The notes under the pieces are model-generated. The model was not told the DNA's origin. It saw only the letters and a list, made by a program, of their open reading frames with translations, and made no database searches. The position numbers were made by a program, and so were the translations under genes. This document shows positions 37,119-45,916 of a stretch of DNA of 64,000 nucleotides, piece by piece. The stretch's first letter is position 1, and the number at the start of each line of letters is the position of its first letter. This stretch comes from Mycolicibacterium frederiksbergense (GTDB lineage Bacteria; Actinomycetota; Actinomycetes; Mycobacteriales; Mycobacteriaceae). Location of the stretch: positions 1,488,001 through 1,552,000 of the forward strand of contig NZ_CP038799.1 in the NCBI RefSeq assembly GCF_012223425.1, written 5' to 3'.

Positions 37119-38381
37119 GTGCCGGACATCGATCTGCGCGACACCGTCGACGCCGTCTGGCGGATGGAAGCCGCCAAGATCGTCGCCACCCTGACCCGCG
37201 CGGTCGGCGATGTGGGCCTGGCCGAGGACCTGGCGCAGGAAGCCCTTGTCGATGCGCTGGCACAGTGGCCGACCTCCGGAGTCCCCCGTAATGCCGGGGC
37301 CTGGCTGACCACCGTCGCCAAACGCAAGGCCATCGACCTCTGGCGCCGGCAGGACACCCTGGACACCAAGTACGCGGTACTGGCGCGTGAGTTCGAGGAG
37401 TCCGTCGCAGAACCCATGCGGGACCCGTGGGATCCCGACCGTATCGACGACGACGTGCTCCGTCTGGTGTTCATCGCCGCACATCCCGCCCTGACCCGCG
37501 AATCGCAGATCGCGCTGACGCTGCGGGTCGTCGGCGGCCTGGCCACCGACGAGATCGCCCGGGCCTTCCTGACCTCGAAGGCCACGGTGGCCGCGCGTAT
37601 CACCCGCGCCAAGAAGACCCTGGCCGGCATGGCGTTCGAGGTGCCCGAGCGCGCCGACTTCGGCCCGCGGTTGTCCGCGGTGCTGGCGGTGATCTACCTG
37701 ATCTATAACGAGGGCTATGCGGCCTCGGCCGGGCAGCGCTGGATCCGTGACGAATTGTGCAGTGAGGCTTTACGTCTGGGGCGGGTGCTGCAGGCGCTGA
37801 CCCCGGACGAGCCGGAGGTGCACGCCCTGGTGGCGCTGATGGAGTTCCAGTCCTCGCGGTTCGCCGCACGCACCGACGCGCACGGCAATCCGATCCTGCT
37901 GGAGGATCAGGACCGCACCCGCTGGGACAGGGCCCAGATCCATCGTGGCGTCGCCGCCCTGGAGCGGGCCGAGCGCGCCCGCGGGCCCAAGGGGTGGGGA
38001 CCGTACGCACTGCAGGCCGCGCTCGCGCAATGCCACGCCGTCGCGGCGACGGCCGCCCAGACCGACTGGGCCCGCATCGTGGCCCTCTACGACGCGTTGC
38101 TGCAGATCGCCGGATCCCCGGTGGTCGAACTCAACCGGGCGGTGGCCGTGGCCATGTCCGACGGGCCGGGGGCGGCCCTGCGGGTCGTCGATGCCATCGA
38201 CGGGCTCGACGGCAGCCATCTGCTGCCCAGCGTGCGCGGTGAGCTGCTGGCGCGGCTGGGCCGCGACGCGGAGGCCGCCGCAGAGTTGACCACCGCGGCG
38301 TCCCTGACCGCCAACCAGGCCGAACGCGCCGTGCTGCTGAAAAAGGCCGCGCGCGCAACCGGTGCGCCACGGCGGGCTTGA
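37119..38381 (+). CDS. ECF42-type sigma factor with C-terminal TPR-like region
   Basis: A 420-residue RNA polymerase sigma factor of the ECF42 type. Sigma region 2 (residues 10-80, AEDLAQEALVDALAQWP, WLTTVAKRKAIDLWRR) and region 4 (ALTLRVVGGLATDEIARAFLTSKATVAARITRAKKTL) fill the first 180 residues. The long C-terminal half (YLIYNEGY, RLGRVLQALTPDEPEVHALVALM) is the helical extension that marks this group and is thought to govern activity. The group is linked to DGPF genes; one lies at 34417. Confidence 0.88.
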   Translation: MPDIDLRDTVDAVWRMEAAKIVATLTRAVGDVGLAEDLAQEALVDALAQWPTSGVPRNAGAWLTTVAKRKAIDLWRRQDTLDTKYAVLAREFEESVAEPMRDPWDPDRIDDDVLRLVFIAAHPALTRESQIALTLRVVGGLATDEIARAFLTSKATVAARITRAKKTLAGMAFEVPERADFGPRLSAVLAVIYLIYNEGYAASAGQRWIRDELCSEALRLGRVLQALTPDEPEVHALVALMEFQSSRFAARTDAHGNPILLEDQDRTRWDRAQIHRGVAALERAERARGPKGWGPYALQAALAQCHAVAATAAQTDWARIVALYDALLQIAGSPVVELNRAVAVAMSDGPGAALRVVDAIDGLDGSHLLPSVRGELLARLGRDAEAAAELTTAASLTANQAERAVLLKKAARATGAPRRA

Positions 38382-38436
38382 CCGATCCGAACCCCGCTCG
38401 ACGCCGAATACCACGGTGAAGGAAGGGAGCAGCGCC

Positions 38437-39054
38437 ATGGACCGCGTCATCAAGCTGGCAGGCCAGGTCGTGGAATCCGTGCTGTCGATCGTCGGCATCC
38501 GTACCGTCGAGGAACCGCACTACATCGGGCGTCCGCTGTCCGGTGACGTCGAGATCCGGCAGTACGGCCGCCGGATCGCCGCCGAGACCACCATCACCGG
38601 CGACAAACAACGCGCCCTCTACGAAGGCTTCCGCAAAGTGGCGGCCTACATCTTCGGGGGAAACCACCGAAACACCGACATCGCGATGACGGCACCGGTG
38701 AGTCGGCAGTCGTCGGCCGAAGAGATCGCCATGACGGCTCCGGTGTCGCAGACCGGCAGCTCCGAGAGCGGCTGGACCATCCGCTTCTTCATGCCGTCGA
38801 AGTGGTCGATGCAGACCCTGCCGACACCCGACGACGAGGACGTGCGACTGGTCGAGGTGCCGCCGGCAACGATGGCCGTTGTCCGGTTCACCGGCGATCG
38901 CAGTCCGTCGGCGGTGAACCGGCGGACCGAGGAGTTGGTGCGGACGCTGCGCGCGAACGGCATCGAGCCGGCGGGCGATGCGGTCGCGTGGTTCTACGAT
39001 CCGCCGTGGACGCTGCCGTTCCGGCGCCGCAACGAGGTCGCCATCCCGATATAG
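38437..39054 (+). CDS. SOUL family heme-binding protein
   Basis: A 205-residue protein of the SOUL/HBP family. Hallmarks are YIGRPLSGDVEIRQYGRRIAAET, the IAMTAPVS motif occurring twice (about 88 and 104), and a final NEVAIPI. The ATG at 38437 follows AAGGAAGGGAG. Homologs bind heme in eukaryotes; the bacterial role is unproven. Repeats on both sides suggest this gene was inserted or duplicated with part of the sigma gene. Confidence 0.85.
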   Translation: MDRVIKLAGQVVESVLSIVGIRTVEEPHYIGRPLSGDVEIRQYGRRIAAETTITGDKQRALYEGFRKVAAYIFGGNHRNTDIAMTAPVSRQSSAEEIAMTAPVSQTGSSESGWTIRFFMPSKWSMQTLPTPDDEDVRLVEVPPATMAVVRFTGDRSPSAVNRRTEELVRTLRANGIEPAGDAVAWFYDPPWTLPFRRRNEVAIPI

Positions 39055-39061
39055 CGCGCAG

Positions 39062-39096
39062 AAAAGGCCGCGCGCGCACGGGGTGCGGCACGGTAG
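39062..39096 (+). repeat. Copy of the sigma-factor gene 3' end
   Basis: Bases 39062-39078 repeat exactly the 17 bases at 38341-38357 inside the end of the ECF42 gene, and 10 of the next 15 bases also match. Read in the same frame it still gives KAARA...GA.R and a TAG stop. It therefore looks like the vestige of a second sigma-gene 3' end. The two copies flank the SOUL gene. Confidence 0.55.
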
Positions 39097-39106
39097 ACAT
39101 GAGTAT

Positions 39107-40345
39107 GTGATCGACCTGACCCTGCGCACCGTCCGCGATGATGACGACTTCACCTCCTTCAATGCCGCGCTGTACTCGGTGTTCCTAGAGGACCCGCAGG
39201 ACGACGAGACCGAACTGTCGCGCAAGATCACCGATTTCGACCGGATGTTCGGCTTCCACGACGGAAGCCGGTGGGCCTCCACCGCGGGCGACTACCGCAA
39301 GCAGGTGATCCTGCCCGGCGGCGCGCTGGTTCCCGTGGCCGCCGTCACCGCGGTCACCGTGTCACCCGCGCACCGCCGCCGGGGTCTGTTGACGCAGATG
39401 ATGCGGTACCAGCTCGACGGCATCAGAGCCCGCGGAACCGAGGCCCTGGCCATGCTGTTCGCGTCGGAAACGATGATCTATGGGCGGTTCGGGTACGGCC
39501 TGGCCAGCCAGAACGCCGTGCTGACCGGGCAGGTGCGCGATCTGGGTTTCCGCCCGGAGGTCGACCTCGGTGACGGATCGGTGTCCGAGACCGATGCCGC
39601 GACGCTGCTGGCCCACGGGCCGGCGATCTTCGACCGGGCGATCGGGGATCTACCCGGCCGGATGGACCGGCCACGGGGGTGGTGGGACAACCTGATCCAC
39701 GACAACGCCGAACGGCGCAAGGAGAGCGGCAGCATCCGGTTCGCGGTGCATCACGAGGCCGACGGCACCCCCAGCGGATTCGCCATCTACCGGCCCAAGT
39801 CGGACTGGTCGGCGACTGGGCCAAACGGCGAGCTGCACGTCCACGAGGTGCGGGCCACCAATCCGCGGGCCTACGCCCGGATATGGCGTTTCCTGTTGGA
39901 GATCGACCTGATCCGGAGCATCAAGTACGACGGGGCAGCGGTCGATGAGCCGTTGCGCTACCTGGTGGCCGATCAGCGGGCGCTGCGATGCGCGGTCAAC
40001 GACGGCATCTTCGTACGCCTGGTCGAGGTGGACCGTGCGCTCGCTCTGCGCCGCTACGCCGCGCCGATCGATATCGTGCTCGACGTGCGGGACGAGTTCT
40101 GCCCGTGGAACACCGGCCGCTACCGACTGCGCGGCGGACTCGACGGTGCCGAATGCGAGAAGACCGGCGCACCAGCCGATATCGCCATGTGCGCGCGAGA
40201 CCTGGGCGCCGTCTATCTGGGCGGCACGAGCGTGGCGCAACTGGTCGCCGCGGGCCTGGTCGACGAACTGACACCGGGGTCGGCGCAGCGGGCCGCGGTA
40301 GCCTTCGGCTGGCCCGTCGCACCCGCGATCCCCGACCACTTCTAG
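39107..40345 (+). CDS. Eis-like GNAT N-acetyltransferase
   Basis: A 412-residue member of the Eis family: an N-terminal GNAT domain (VAAVTAVTVSPAHRRRGLLTQMM, the acetyl-CoA loop RRRGL), a second GNAT-like domain and a C-terminal sterol-carrier-like domain, ending in DHF with the free C-terminal carboxylate that acts in catalysis in Eis. In M. tuberculosis Eis acetylates aminoglycosides and host proteins. The GTG at 39107 gives the usual length. Confidence 0.88.
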   Translation: MIDLTLRTVRDDDDFTSFNAALYSVFLEDPQDDETELSRKITDFDRMFGFHDGSRWASTAGDYRKQVILPGGALVPVAAVTAVTVSPAHRRRGLLTQMMRYQLDGIRARGTEALAMLFASETMIYGRFGYGLASQNAVLTGQVRDLGFRPEVDLGDGSVSETDAATLLAHGPAIFDRAIGDLPGRMDRPRGWWDNLIHDNAERRKESGSIRFAVHHEADGTPSGFAIYRPKSDWSATGPNGELHVHEVRATNPRAYARIWRFLLEIDLIRSIKYDGAAVDEPLRYLVADQRALRCAVNDGIFVRLVEVDRALALRRYAAPIDIVLDVRDEFCPWNTGRYRLRGGLDGAECEKTGAPADIAMCARDLGAVYLGGTSVAQLVAAGLVDELTPGSAQRAAVAFGWPVAPAIPDHF

Positions 40346-40360
40346 GAAGGTTGACCTGGC

Positions 40361-41050
40361 GTGACAAACACCAGCGGTCTCACCGCAGTCCTCTTCGATT
40401 TCTCCGGCACCCTGTTCCGGCTCGAGGAAGACGACAGCTGGTTCGACGGCATCACCGTCGACGAGAAGTCGGTCGACGGTCACGTGCAGGCCGAGTTGAT
40501 GCGCCGGGTGACCGCCCCCACCGGCAGCTCTGTGCCGATGTCGGAAGAACAGCAGCACAATTGGGCCAACCGCGATCTGGAACCGCACCTGCACCGCGAG
40601 GCGTATCTGCACGTGCTGCGCGAGTCGGGGCTCACCGGCGCGGATGCCGCCGCGCTGTACCCCAAACTGGTCGACCCGGCGTCCTGGACGCCGTATCCGG
40701 ACACGGTCGCCACCCTGAACGGGCTGCGCGCCGCCGGGATCAAGACGGCGGTGGTGTCCAACATCGCCTTCGACCTGCGGCCCGCACTCGCCGCCGCCGG
40801 TACCTCGGCCGACGAGTACGTGCTGTCCTTCGAGGTGGGTGCGGTCAAGCCGGACCCGGCCATCTTCGAGACCGCGCTGACGCGCCTGGGTGTCGAGCCC
40901 GCTGCCGCGCTGATGGTCGGGGACAGCGAGGAGGCCGACGGCGGGGCCCGCGCCGTGGGTTGTGCCTTCGCGCTGGTCGATCCGCTGCCCACCGCGCAGC
41001 GCCCCGACGGTCTGATCACGGCCGTGCGGGCGTACGGCCTGGAGGTCTAG
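40361..41050 (+). CDS. HAD-superfamily hydrolase (subclass IA)
   Basis: A 229-residue HAD protein. Motif I reads FDFSGTL, so the general-acid Asp two places after the nucleophile is Ser. Motif II is VVSNIAF, motif III KPDPAIFE, motif IV GDSEEAD. The Ser replacement argues against a standard phosphatase mechanism; related dehalogenases also lack this Asp. The GTG start follows AGGAAGG. Its TAG stop shares CTAG with the convergent amidohydrolase. Confidence 0.85.
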   Translation: MTNTSGLTAVLFDFSGTLFRLEEDDSWFDGITVDEKSVDGHVQAELMRRVTAPTGSSVPMSEEQQHNWANRDLEPHLHREAYLHVLRESGLTGADAAALYPKLVDPASWTPYPDTVATLNGLRAAGIKTAVVSNIAFDLRPALAAAGTSADEYVLSFEVGAVKPDPAIFETALTRLGVEPAAALMVGDSEEADGGARAVGCAFALVDPLPTAQRPDGLITAVRAYGLEV

Positions 41051-42288
41051 ACAGCCATCCAGGTGTGGGTCTCGCTGCGGGACACCACCACACCGTCGTG
41101 GATGACGATGCGATCGGCGGGCGCGTTGGCGATCACGTCGGTCACGCCGGTGCCGCGCACCGCCAGCAGTTCGGCGCGGGCACCGACGCGCGGGCCCGCC
41201 GTCGGGAGCCCGAGGACCGCCCGCGCCTCATCGGTGACCAGCGAGAGGGCGACGTCCGGATCGACGTGGCCGGCGACGACGGCCAACATCGCCGTCTCCA
41301 GTGCATCGCTGCGGCCGAGCGGGTTGAAGGGGTCGCGGACGTTGTCGGCGCCGGCCGCCACCGGTACGCCGGCGGCGCGCAGGCGCGCCATCGGGGCGAT
41401 CCCGCGCGGTGTCGCGGTCTCGATATCGCGGCCATGGATCGACAGGTTGGTCAGCGGGTTCGCCACCACCCCCAGGCGCGCCGAAACAATATGCGGCAGA
41501 AGATCATCGAGTTCTGCCGGTGTCATCATCGACAGCCGGGTGCAGTGGCTGGCGGTGCGGTTGCGATCGGCAGGCCAGTCCCGTACCCGCGCGGCGTAGC
41601 CCGGCAGGGTGTGGTGGTCACCGAGCAGGAATTCGTCGGTGTGCAGATCCGCGCCGACACCGCGGTCCTCGGCGACACCGAGCAGACGATCCAGCTCGGC
41701 CAGCGGTTCCGGCGCGCTGTGCGGGGAGCCTCCCACCAGGTCGGCGCCGGCATCCAGGGCGCCGTGCAGCAATTCGACGTCCGAGTAGGCCTTGATCAGG
41801 GCGACGATCTGGATGTCCATCACACCGCGCAGTTCGCGGCGCACCGCATCGACGGCGCGGATGCCGCGCAACGGGTCGTCGCCGTAGAGCACGTCGACAT
41901 GGGTGCGAACGGCCGTGGTCCCGTTACGCAGCAACGTCAACGCCGCGGTTCGGGCGCGCGTGCGGAACGACGCCTCGTCGAACCGCAGCGAACCCTCCTT
42001 CCAGGTCGCGATGGCATGGTGCAGATCGCCGGGCTCCGGGCGCAGCTCGTCCCAGGACAGCGCCTTGTCCAGGTGGGCGTGCGGCTCGGCGGGCGCGGTC
42101 AGCAGCACGAAACCGGCGAGATCCAGCACGCCGGGATCATCACCCGGACCGGTCCCGCAGGCCGGACGCACGGCGGTGATGACGGTATGCCCGGCCTCGC
42201 GTCCCAGGCTCACATCGACCGTCGAACCGTCCGCCAGCGTCGCGTTGGCCAGTGTCGAAAGCTGTTGTCCGGGCGAGATTGTTGTCAT
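41047..42288 (-). CDS. Cytosine-deaminase-like amidohydrolase
   Basis: A 413-residue metallo-amidohydrolase of the CodA/AtzC group. Metal ligands are visible in EPHAHLDKA (HxH), ADLHTDE, ASHCTRLS and AGADNVRDPF. Such enzymes deaminate or hydrolyse pyrimidine or triazine rings. It is last in an operon ABC ATPase-permease-dioxygenase-GntR-amidohydrolase, with ATGA overlap to gntR. The substrate is not known; the group, transporter and dioxygenases suggest a nucleobase-like ring. Confidence 0.85.
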   Translation of the reverse strand: MTTISPGQQLSTLANATLADGSTVDVSLGREAGHTVITAVRPACGTGPGDDPGVLDLAGFVLLTAPAEPHAHLDKALSWDELRPEPGDLHHAIATWKEGSLRFDEASFRTRARTAALTLLRNGTTAVRTHVDVLYGDDPLRGIRAVDAVRRELRGVMDIQIVALIKAYSDVELLHGALDAGADLVGGSPHSAPEPLAELDRLLGVAEDRGVGADLHTDEFLLGDHHTLPGYAARVRDWPADRNRTASHCTRLSMMTPAELDDLLPHIVSARLGVVANPLTNLSIHGRDIETATPRGIAPMARLRAAGVPVAAGADNVRDPFNPLGRSDALETAMLAVVAGHVDPDVALSLVTDEARAVLGLPTAGPRVGARAELLAVRGTGVTDVIANAPADRIVIHDGVVVSRSETHTWMAV

Positions 42289-42929
42289 CCTCGGCGCGTC
42301 CGCACGTAGAGTCCGGACACGTGGGCGCACGCCGCGGCGCGGGCCCCCTCTGCGTCGCCGGCCTCGATGGCCGCCACGATGCGCTCATGCTCACCCACCG
42401 CCAGCCTGCGGTTCAGCTCCGCGGTCCACATATCGGACCGGTAGAGGTGGGACTGGCCGTCGAGGCGTGCCAGCGCATCGCTGAGCGGACGGTTGCGCGC
42501 GGTGTCCCGGATGAGGGTGTGGAACTCGAGGTCGAGCTTCGCGTCGCGGAACCGGTCCGGTGCCTCGTCGAGCATCTCGCGCTGCACCTGGACCATCTTG
42601 CGCAGCTGTTCGACGGTGCCCCGGCTGGCGTTGAGAGTGGCGTTCTGGGCGGCCAATCCGTCGAGCACCTCTCGAACGTCGAAGACGGACTTGACCGTCT
42701 CCTCGTCCAGCAGGGTCACCCGGGCGCCGGCATTGCGAGTGTGGGTGGCCAGCCCCTCATAGATCAGTTGTTGCACGGCCTCGCGCACCGGCGTGCGGCT
42801 GACGTTGAGGCGGGCCGCCAGCGCCGGCACACTCAGCGGGCTGCCGGGCTGCAACTCGCCGCTGAAGATCAGCTCCTGCAACGCACTGTGCACCGACTCG
42901 GTGAGCAACGCACCCTCCGAACTGGTCAT
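42285..42929 (-). CDS. GntR-family (FadR/FCD) regulator
   Basis: A 214-residue regulator. The winged helix (LARLNVSRTPVREAVQQL-like segment at 36-55) is followed by an FCD ligand domain with metal-binding pattern (LEFHTLIRD, HERIVAAI, AAACAHVSG). The ATG follows AGGAGG. Its gene lies inside the operon it probably controls. The likely operators are the TTRCATGYA motifs at 45667-45844. Confidence 0.9.
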   Translation of the reverse strand: MTSSEGALLTESVHSALQELIFSGELQPGSPLSVPALAARLNVSRTPVREAVQQLIYEGLATHTRNAGARVTLLDEETVKSVFDVREVLDGLAAQNATLNASRGTVEQLRKMVQVQREMLDEAPDRFRDAKLDLEFHTLIRDTARNRPLSDALARLDGQSHLYRSDMWTAELNRRLAVGEHERIVAAIEAGDAEGARAAACAHVSGLYVRTRRG

Positions 42930-42941
42930 CGTGGTGCCCTC

Positions 42942-43988
42942 CTACTCGGCCGCGGCGGACACCCGGGCGGCTTCCCGCAACGCTATCGGTGGTGGGGCAC
43001 CGGTACGCAGACCGGCAACCTTCATCGCGATGTTCTCCGCGACGGTGATCGGGCTGTACCCGGTCTCACCGTCTGCCACGGTGCCCGGCAGCGGGGCCAG
43101 CACCGCATCGTGGTTGCCGTCGAAGAAGAAGGCCGCCGATCGTCTGCGCTGAATCCGGCCGTCAACCACCGGCGGGTCGACCCGGTGCACGGTGGACAGC
43201 CAACGGTCGTTGGTCCACCGGGCCATGGCGTCGCCGAGGTTGATCAGCAGCGCGCCGTCGGCGGGTTGCACATCGTGCCAGGTTCCGGTGCGGTCCAACA
43301 CCTGCAGGCCGGGCACCTGATCGGCCCACAGGATGGTCAGGATGCCGAAATCGGTGTGCGCGCCCATGCCCTGGAGATCACCGGAAAAGCGGTCATCGCC
43401 CTCGGGGAGCGCAAAGTTGTTCATCTTCAGCACCTCGATGGAATGGTCGATCATCGAGTCGAAGTAGCGGTGCGGCAGGGCCAGCGCGTCGGTGACGGTG
43501 ACCATCAGTGTCCGGGCCAGCGCCTGCACCTGACCGAAATAGTGCTGGACCCGGGGCTGGAACCCCGGGGCGGTGTCGGGCCAGTTGTTCGGCGCGTAGC
43601 TGGTCTCGGGCAGATCCAACCCGGGAAAGGAGGTGACCTCGGTGCCGATGGTGAACGCCTCGTAGTAGTCGTTCATCTGGTTCGCCGAGATGCCCAGGCT
43701 CATGCTCAGCGATTCGCTCTTGGGCGGCGAGTAGCCGCGATTGGTCGACGGGTCGCGCCGGTAGGCCTGCTTGACCGACAGCGGCAGCCCGAAGAATTCG
43801 TCGAGCGCCGCGGTCAGACCCAAGACGGCGTCGAGATCGATCCCGTGACCGACGATCTGGATGAAGCCGACCTCGCGGCACGCGGTGTCGAAGGCGGCGG
43901 CCACGGCCGCGCATTCGGGATCGGATGCGGCGTCACCACCCGCCACGTACGGGCTGACGTCCAGGACGGGAACGACGAAACGGCTCAC
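42942..43988 (-). CDS. Isopenicillin-N-synthase-type 2OG-Fe(II) dioxygenase 1
   Basis: A 348-residue oxygenase with the IPNS fold. The iron ligands are His211 and Asp213 in AHTDFG and His268 in STVHRV; the 2-oxoglutarate-binding R-x-S is RRS at 282-284. The N-terminal domain pattern (REVGFIQIVGHGID) is typical. The GTG overlaps the permease stop as GTGA. Thymine-7-hydroxylase and other ring-methyl oxygenases belong here, but the substrate is unproven. Confidence 0.88.
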   Translation of the reverse strand: MSRFVVPVLDVSPYVAGGDAASDPECAAVAAAFDTACREVGFIQIVGHGIDLDAVLGLTAALDEFFGLPLSVKQAYRRDPSTNRGYSPPKSESLSMSLGISANQMNDYYEAFTIGTEVTSFPGLDLPETSYAPNNWPDTAPGFQPRVQHYFGQVQALARTLMVTVTDALALPHRYFDSMIDHSIEVLKMNNFALPEGDDRFSGDLQGMGAHTDFGILTILWADQVPGLQVLDRTGTWHDVQPADGALLINLGDAMARWTNDRWLSTVHRVDPPVVDGRIQRRRSAAFFFDGNHDAVLAPLPGTVADGETGYSPITVAENIAMKVAGLRTGAPPPIALREAARVSAAAE

Positions 43989-44872
43989 AGCTGACTCCCT
44001 GACTCGTGCCAACGTCCCACGGCCATCCGCGAGATCACGCCCATCACGGCGAACACCAGCACGCCGAAGACCGATGCCAGCACGATCGCGGCGACGAGGT
44101 CCTCCGACTGCAGCCGCGCCCGGTACACGTCGAGCAGGGTGCCGATGCCGGGCTGGCCCTTGGCGAAGAACATGTCACCGATGATCGCGCCGACCACCAC
44201 CAGGCCGGCTCCGGTGCGCATGCCGGTCATGATGGCCGGAAGCGCGGCCCGCAGTTCGAGTTTGACCATCCGGTCCCAGCGGGAGGCGCCCGACACGGTG
44301 AACAACTCGTGCATGCCGCGGTCCACCGACCGGATGCCGAAATGTGTGTTGGTGATGATGGGGAACACCGCGATCAGCATGCACACCAGGGTGCGGGCGG
44401 CCATGCCGTAGCCCATCCACAGCCCGATCAAGGGCACGATGGCCAGGATCGGGATGACCTGGATGACGACCGCGTACGGGTAGATGACCTTTTCCAGCCA
44501 TGTCGCCTGGCACATCAGCACTCCCGTGCCGACGCCGACGACCGCTGCCACCGCGAAGCCGATGAGCGTGACCTCCGCGGTGACCGCCAACGCATCCAAC
44601 ATCGGCTTCAGCCGCGTCCAGTCCAGCAGCGAGTTGCGGAAGACGTCGATCGGCGGCGGCAGCAGGAACCGGCGGTGAGGTTCGAGGACCAGGTAGCTGA
44701 CCGCCGACCACAACGCCAGACCGAATCCCAACGACAGCAGCGGATAAAGGACTGCGCCGCTGACCTTTCGGCCGCGCCTGCCCTTGGCCACCGCCGGCGT
44801 GGAGTCACCGGCCGCCGCCCTGCGGGTCAACAGCCGGCCCGGCGCGTCCAGCGCGGTCCCGAGAACGGTCAT
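43985..44872 (-). CDS. ABC importer permease (SsuC/TauC type)
   Basis: A 295-residue permease with about six helices and the EAA loop region (HELFTVSGASRWDRMVKLELRAALPAIMTGMR). This architecture is used by importers of taurine, sulfonates, and pyrimidine precursors. The ATG overlaps the ATPase stop as ATGA. It pairs with the ATPase at 44869 and the lipoprotein at 45917. Confidence 0.88.
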   Translation of the reverse strand: MTVLGTALDAPGRLLTRRAAAGDSTPAVAKGRRGRKVSGAVLYPLLSLGFGLALWSAVSYLVLEPHRRFLLPPPIDVFRNSLLDWTRLKPMLDALAVTAEVTLIGFAVAAVVGVGTGVLMCQATWLEKVIYPYAVVIQVIPILAIVPLIGLWMGYGMAARTLVCMLIAVFPIITNTHFGIRSVDRGMHELFTVSGASRWDRMVKLELRAALPAIMTGMRTGAGLVVVGAIIGDMFFAKGQPGIGTLLDVYRARLQSEDLVAAIVLASVFGVLVFAVMGVISRMAVGRWHESGSQL

Positions 44873-45645
44873 GACACCCTCCCGTGCAGCAGCGCCGAGA
44901 TCTCGGCGACGTGGTCGATGAACCGCGATTCGAAACGCAGCTCCGGAGAGCGCGGATAGTCGAACCCCACGTCGACGATTCCCGCGATGCAACCCGGCCG
45001 CGGTGTCATCACCACGACACGGTCGGCCAGATACACCGCCTCCGAAACCGAGTGCGTGACGAACATCGCGGTGAAACCCCGCTCGGTGTAGAGACGTTGG
45101 AGTTCGACCTGCATCTCCAGACGCGTCATCTCGTCCAGCGCTCCGAACGGCTCGTCGAGCAGCAGCACGTCTGGCGAGAGCGTCAGCGCACGCGCCATCG
45201 ACACCCGCATCTTCATACCGCCGGACAGCGACTTGGGCAACTGATCGGCGAAGGCCTCCAATCCGACCGCCGAGATGGATTCCGCTGCACGCTTTTTCGC
45301 CTCGGACCGGCCTGCCTTGCTGAGTTCCGCACACAGCTCGACGTTCGCCCGGACGCTGCGCCACGGCAACAGGGTGGGCTCCTGGAAGATGAAACCCACC
45401 GACGAGGTGGCCAGCCGCACCGATCCCGAGGTGGGCGCCTCCAGATGCGCCGCCATCCGCAGCAGCGTCGACTTGCCACACCCGGACGGACCGACCACGG
45501 CGACGAACTCGCCGGGCCGGATGGACAGGTCGATACCGTCGAGTGCCACGGTGCCGGTGTCGAATCGTTTGGTGATGCCGCTGAACTCGATCTGCGCGGC
45601 GGCGAGGGCGACCCCGCCGGGCGGGTGGGTCCGGTCCGGTTCCAC
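44869..45645 (-). CDS. ABC importer ATPase (SsuB/TauB type)
   Basis: A 258-residue nucleotide-binding subunit. Walker A GPSGCGKST (52-60), Q-loop FQEPTLLPW, signature LSGGMKMR, Walker B VLLLDEPFGALDE and H-loop VTHSVSEA are all present. First gene of the minus-strand operon. Its GTG start lies 22 bases from the first TTACATGCA motif. Confidence 0.9.
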   Translation of the reverse strand: MEPDRTHPPGGVALAAAQIEFSGITKRFDTGTVALDGIDLSIRPGEFVAVVGPSGCGKSTLLRMAAHLEAPTSGSVRLATSSVGFIFQEPTLLPWRSVRANVELCAELSKAGRSEAKKRAAESISAVGLEAFADQLPKSLSGGMKMRVSMARALTLSPDVLLLDEPFGALDEMTRLEMQVELQRLYTERGFTAMFVTHSVSEAVYLADRVVVMTPRPGCIAGIVDVGFDYPRSPELRFESRFIDHVAEISALLHGRVS

Positions 45646-45666
45646 GAAAACTCCCGAAGATTGGTG

Positions 45667-45844
45667 TTACATGCAGCAAGACTGCTGATCACATATTCTC
45701 AGCGTCGATTACATGTATTACGTCGGTGTTTCTGAGCGTAAAGCGCAGGTAAGAACTCGCACCTAAAACCCTGGAAAGCAGGGCCGATCCGGGGCCGGAC
45801 GGATTCGTTTACACGGCCGCAATAGAGATCGTGATTGCATGTAA
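45667..45844. promoter_or_regulatory. Divergent promoter with three TTRCATGYA motifs
   Basis: TTACATGCA lies at 45667-45675, TTACATGTA at 45709-45717, and TGCATGTAA (the exact inverted copy of the first) at 45836-45844. Each is a near-palindrome around CATG. The first two flank the ATPase promoter, the third the promoter of the binding lipoprotein. They are likely GntR operators coordinating both halves of the cluster. No gene is seen in the 271-bp gap. Confidence 0.6.
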
Positions 45845-45916
45845 TTGCCTGCGCTCCAGCGATGTAGCGCAACCGCTCCTTCCCGTCACGCTACCGACGA
45901 AGTCACCGAGGAACCC

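Noticed and set aside
42252..43994. 580-codon frame opposite gntR and dioxygenase 1
   Set aside because: Antisense to two genes with intact motifs; low-complexity His/Arg-rich sequence.
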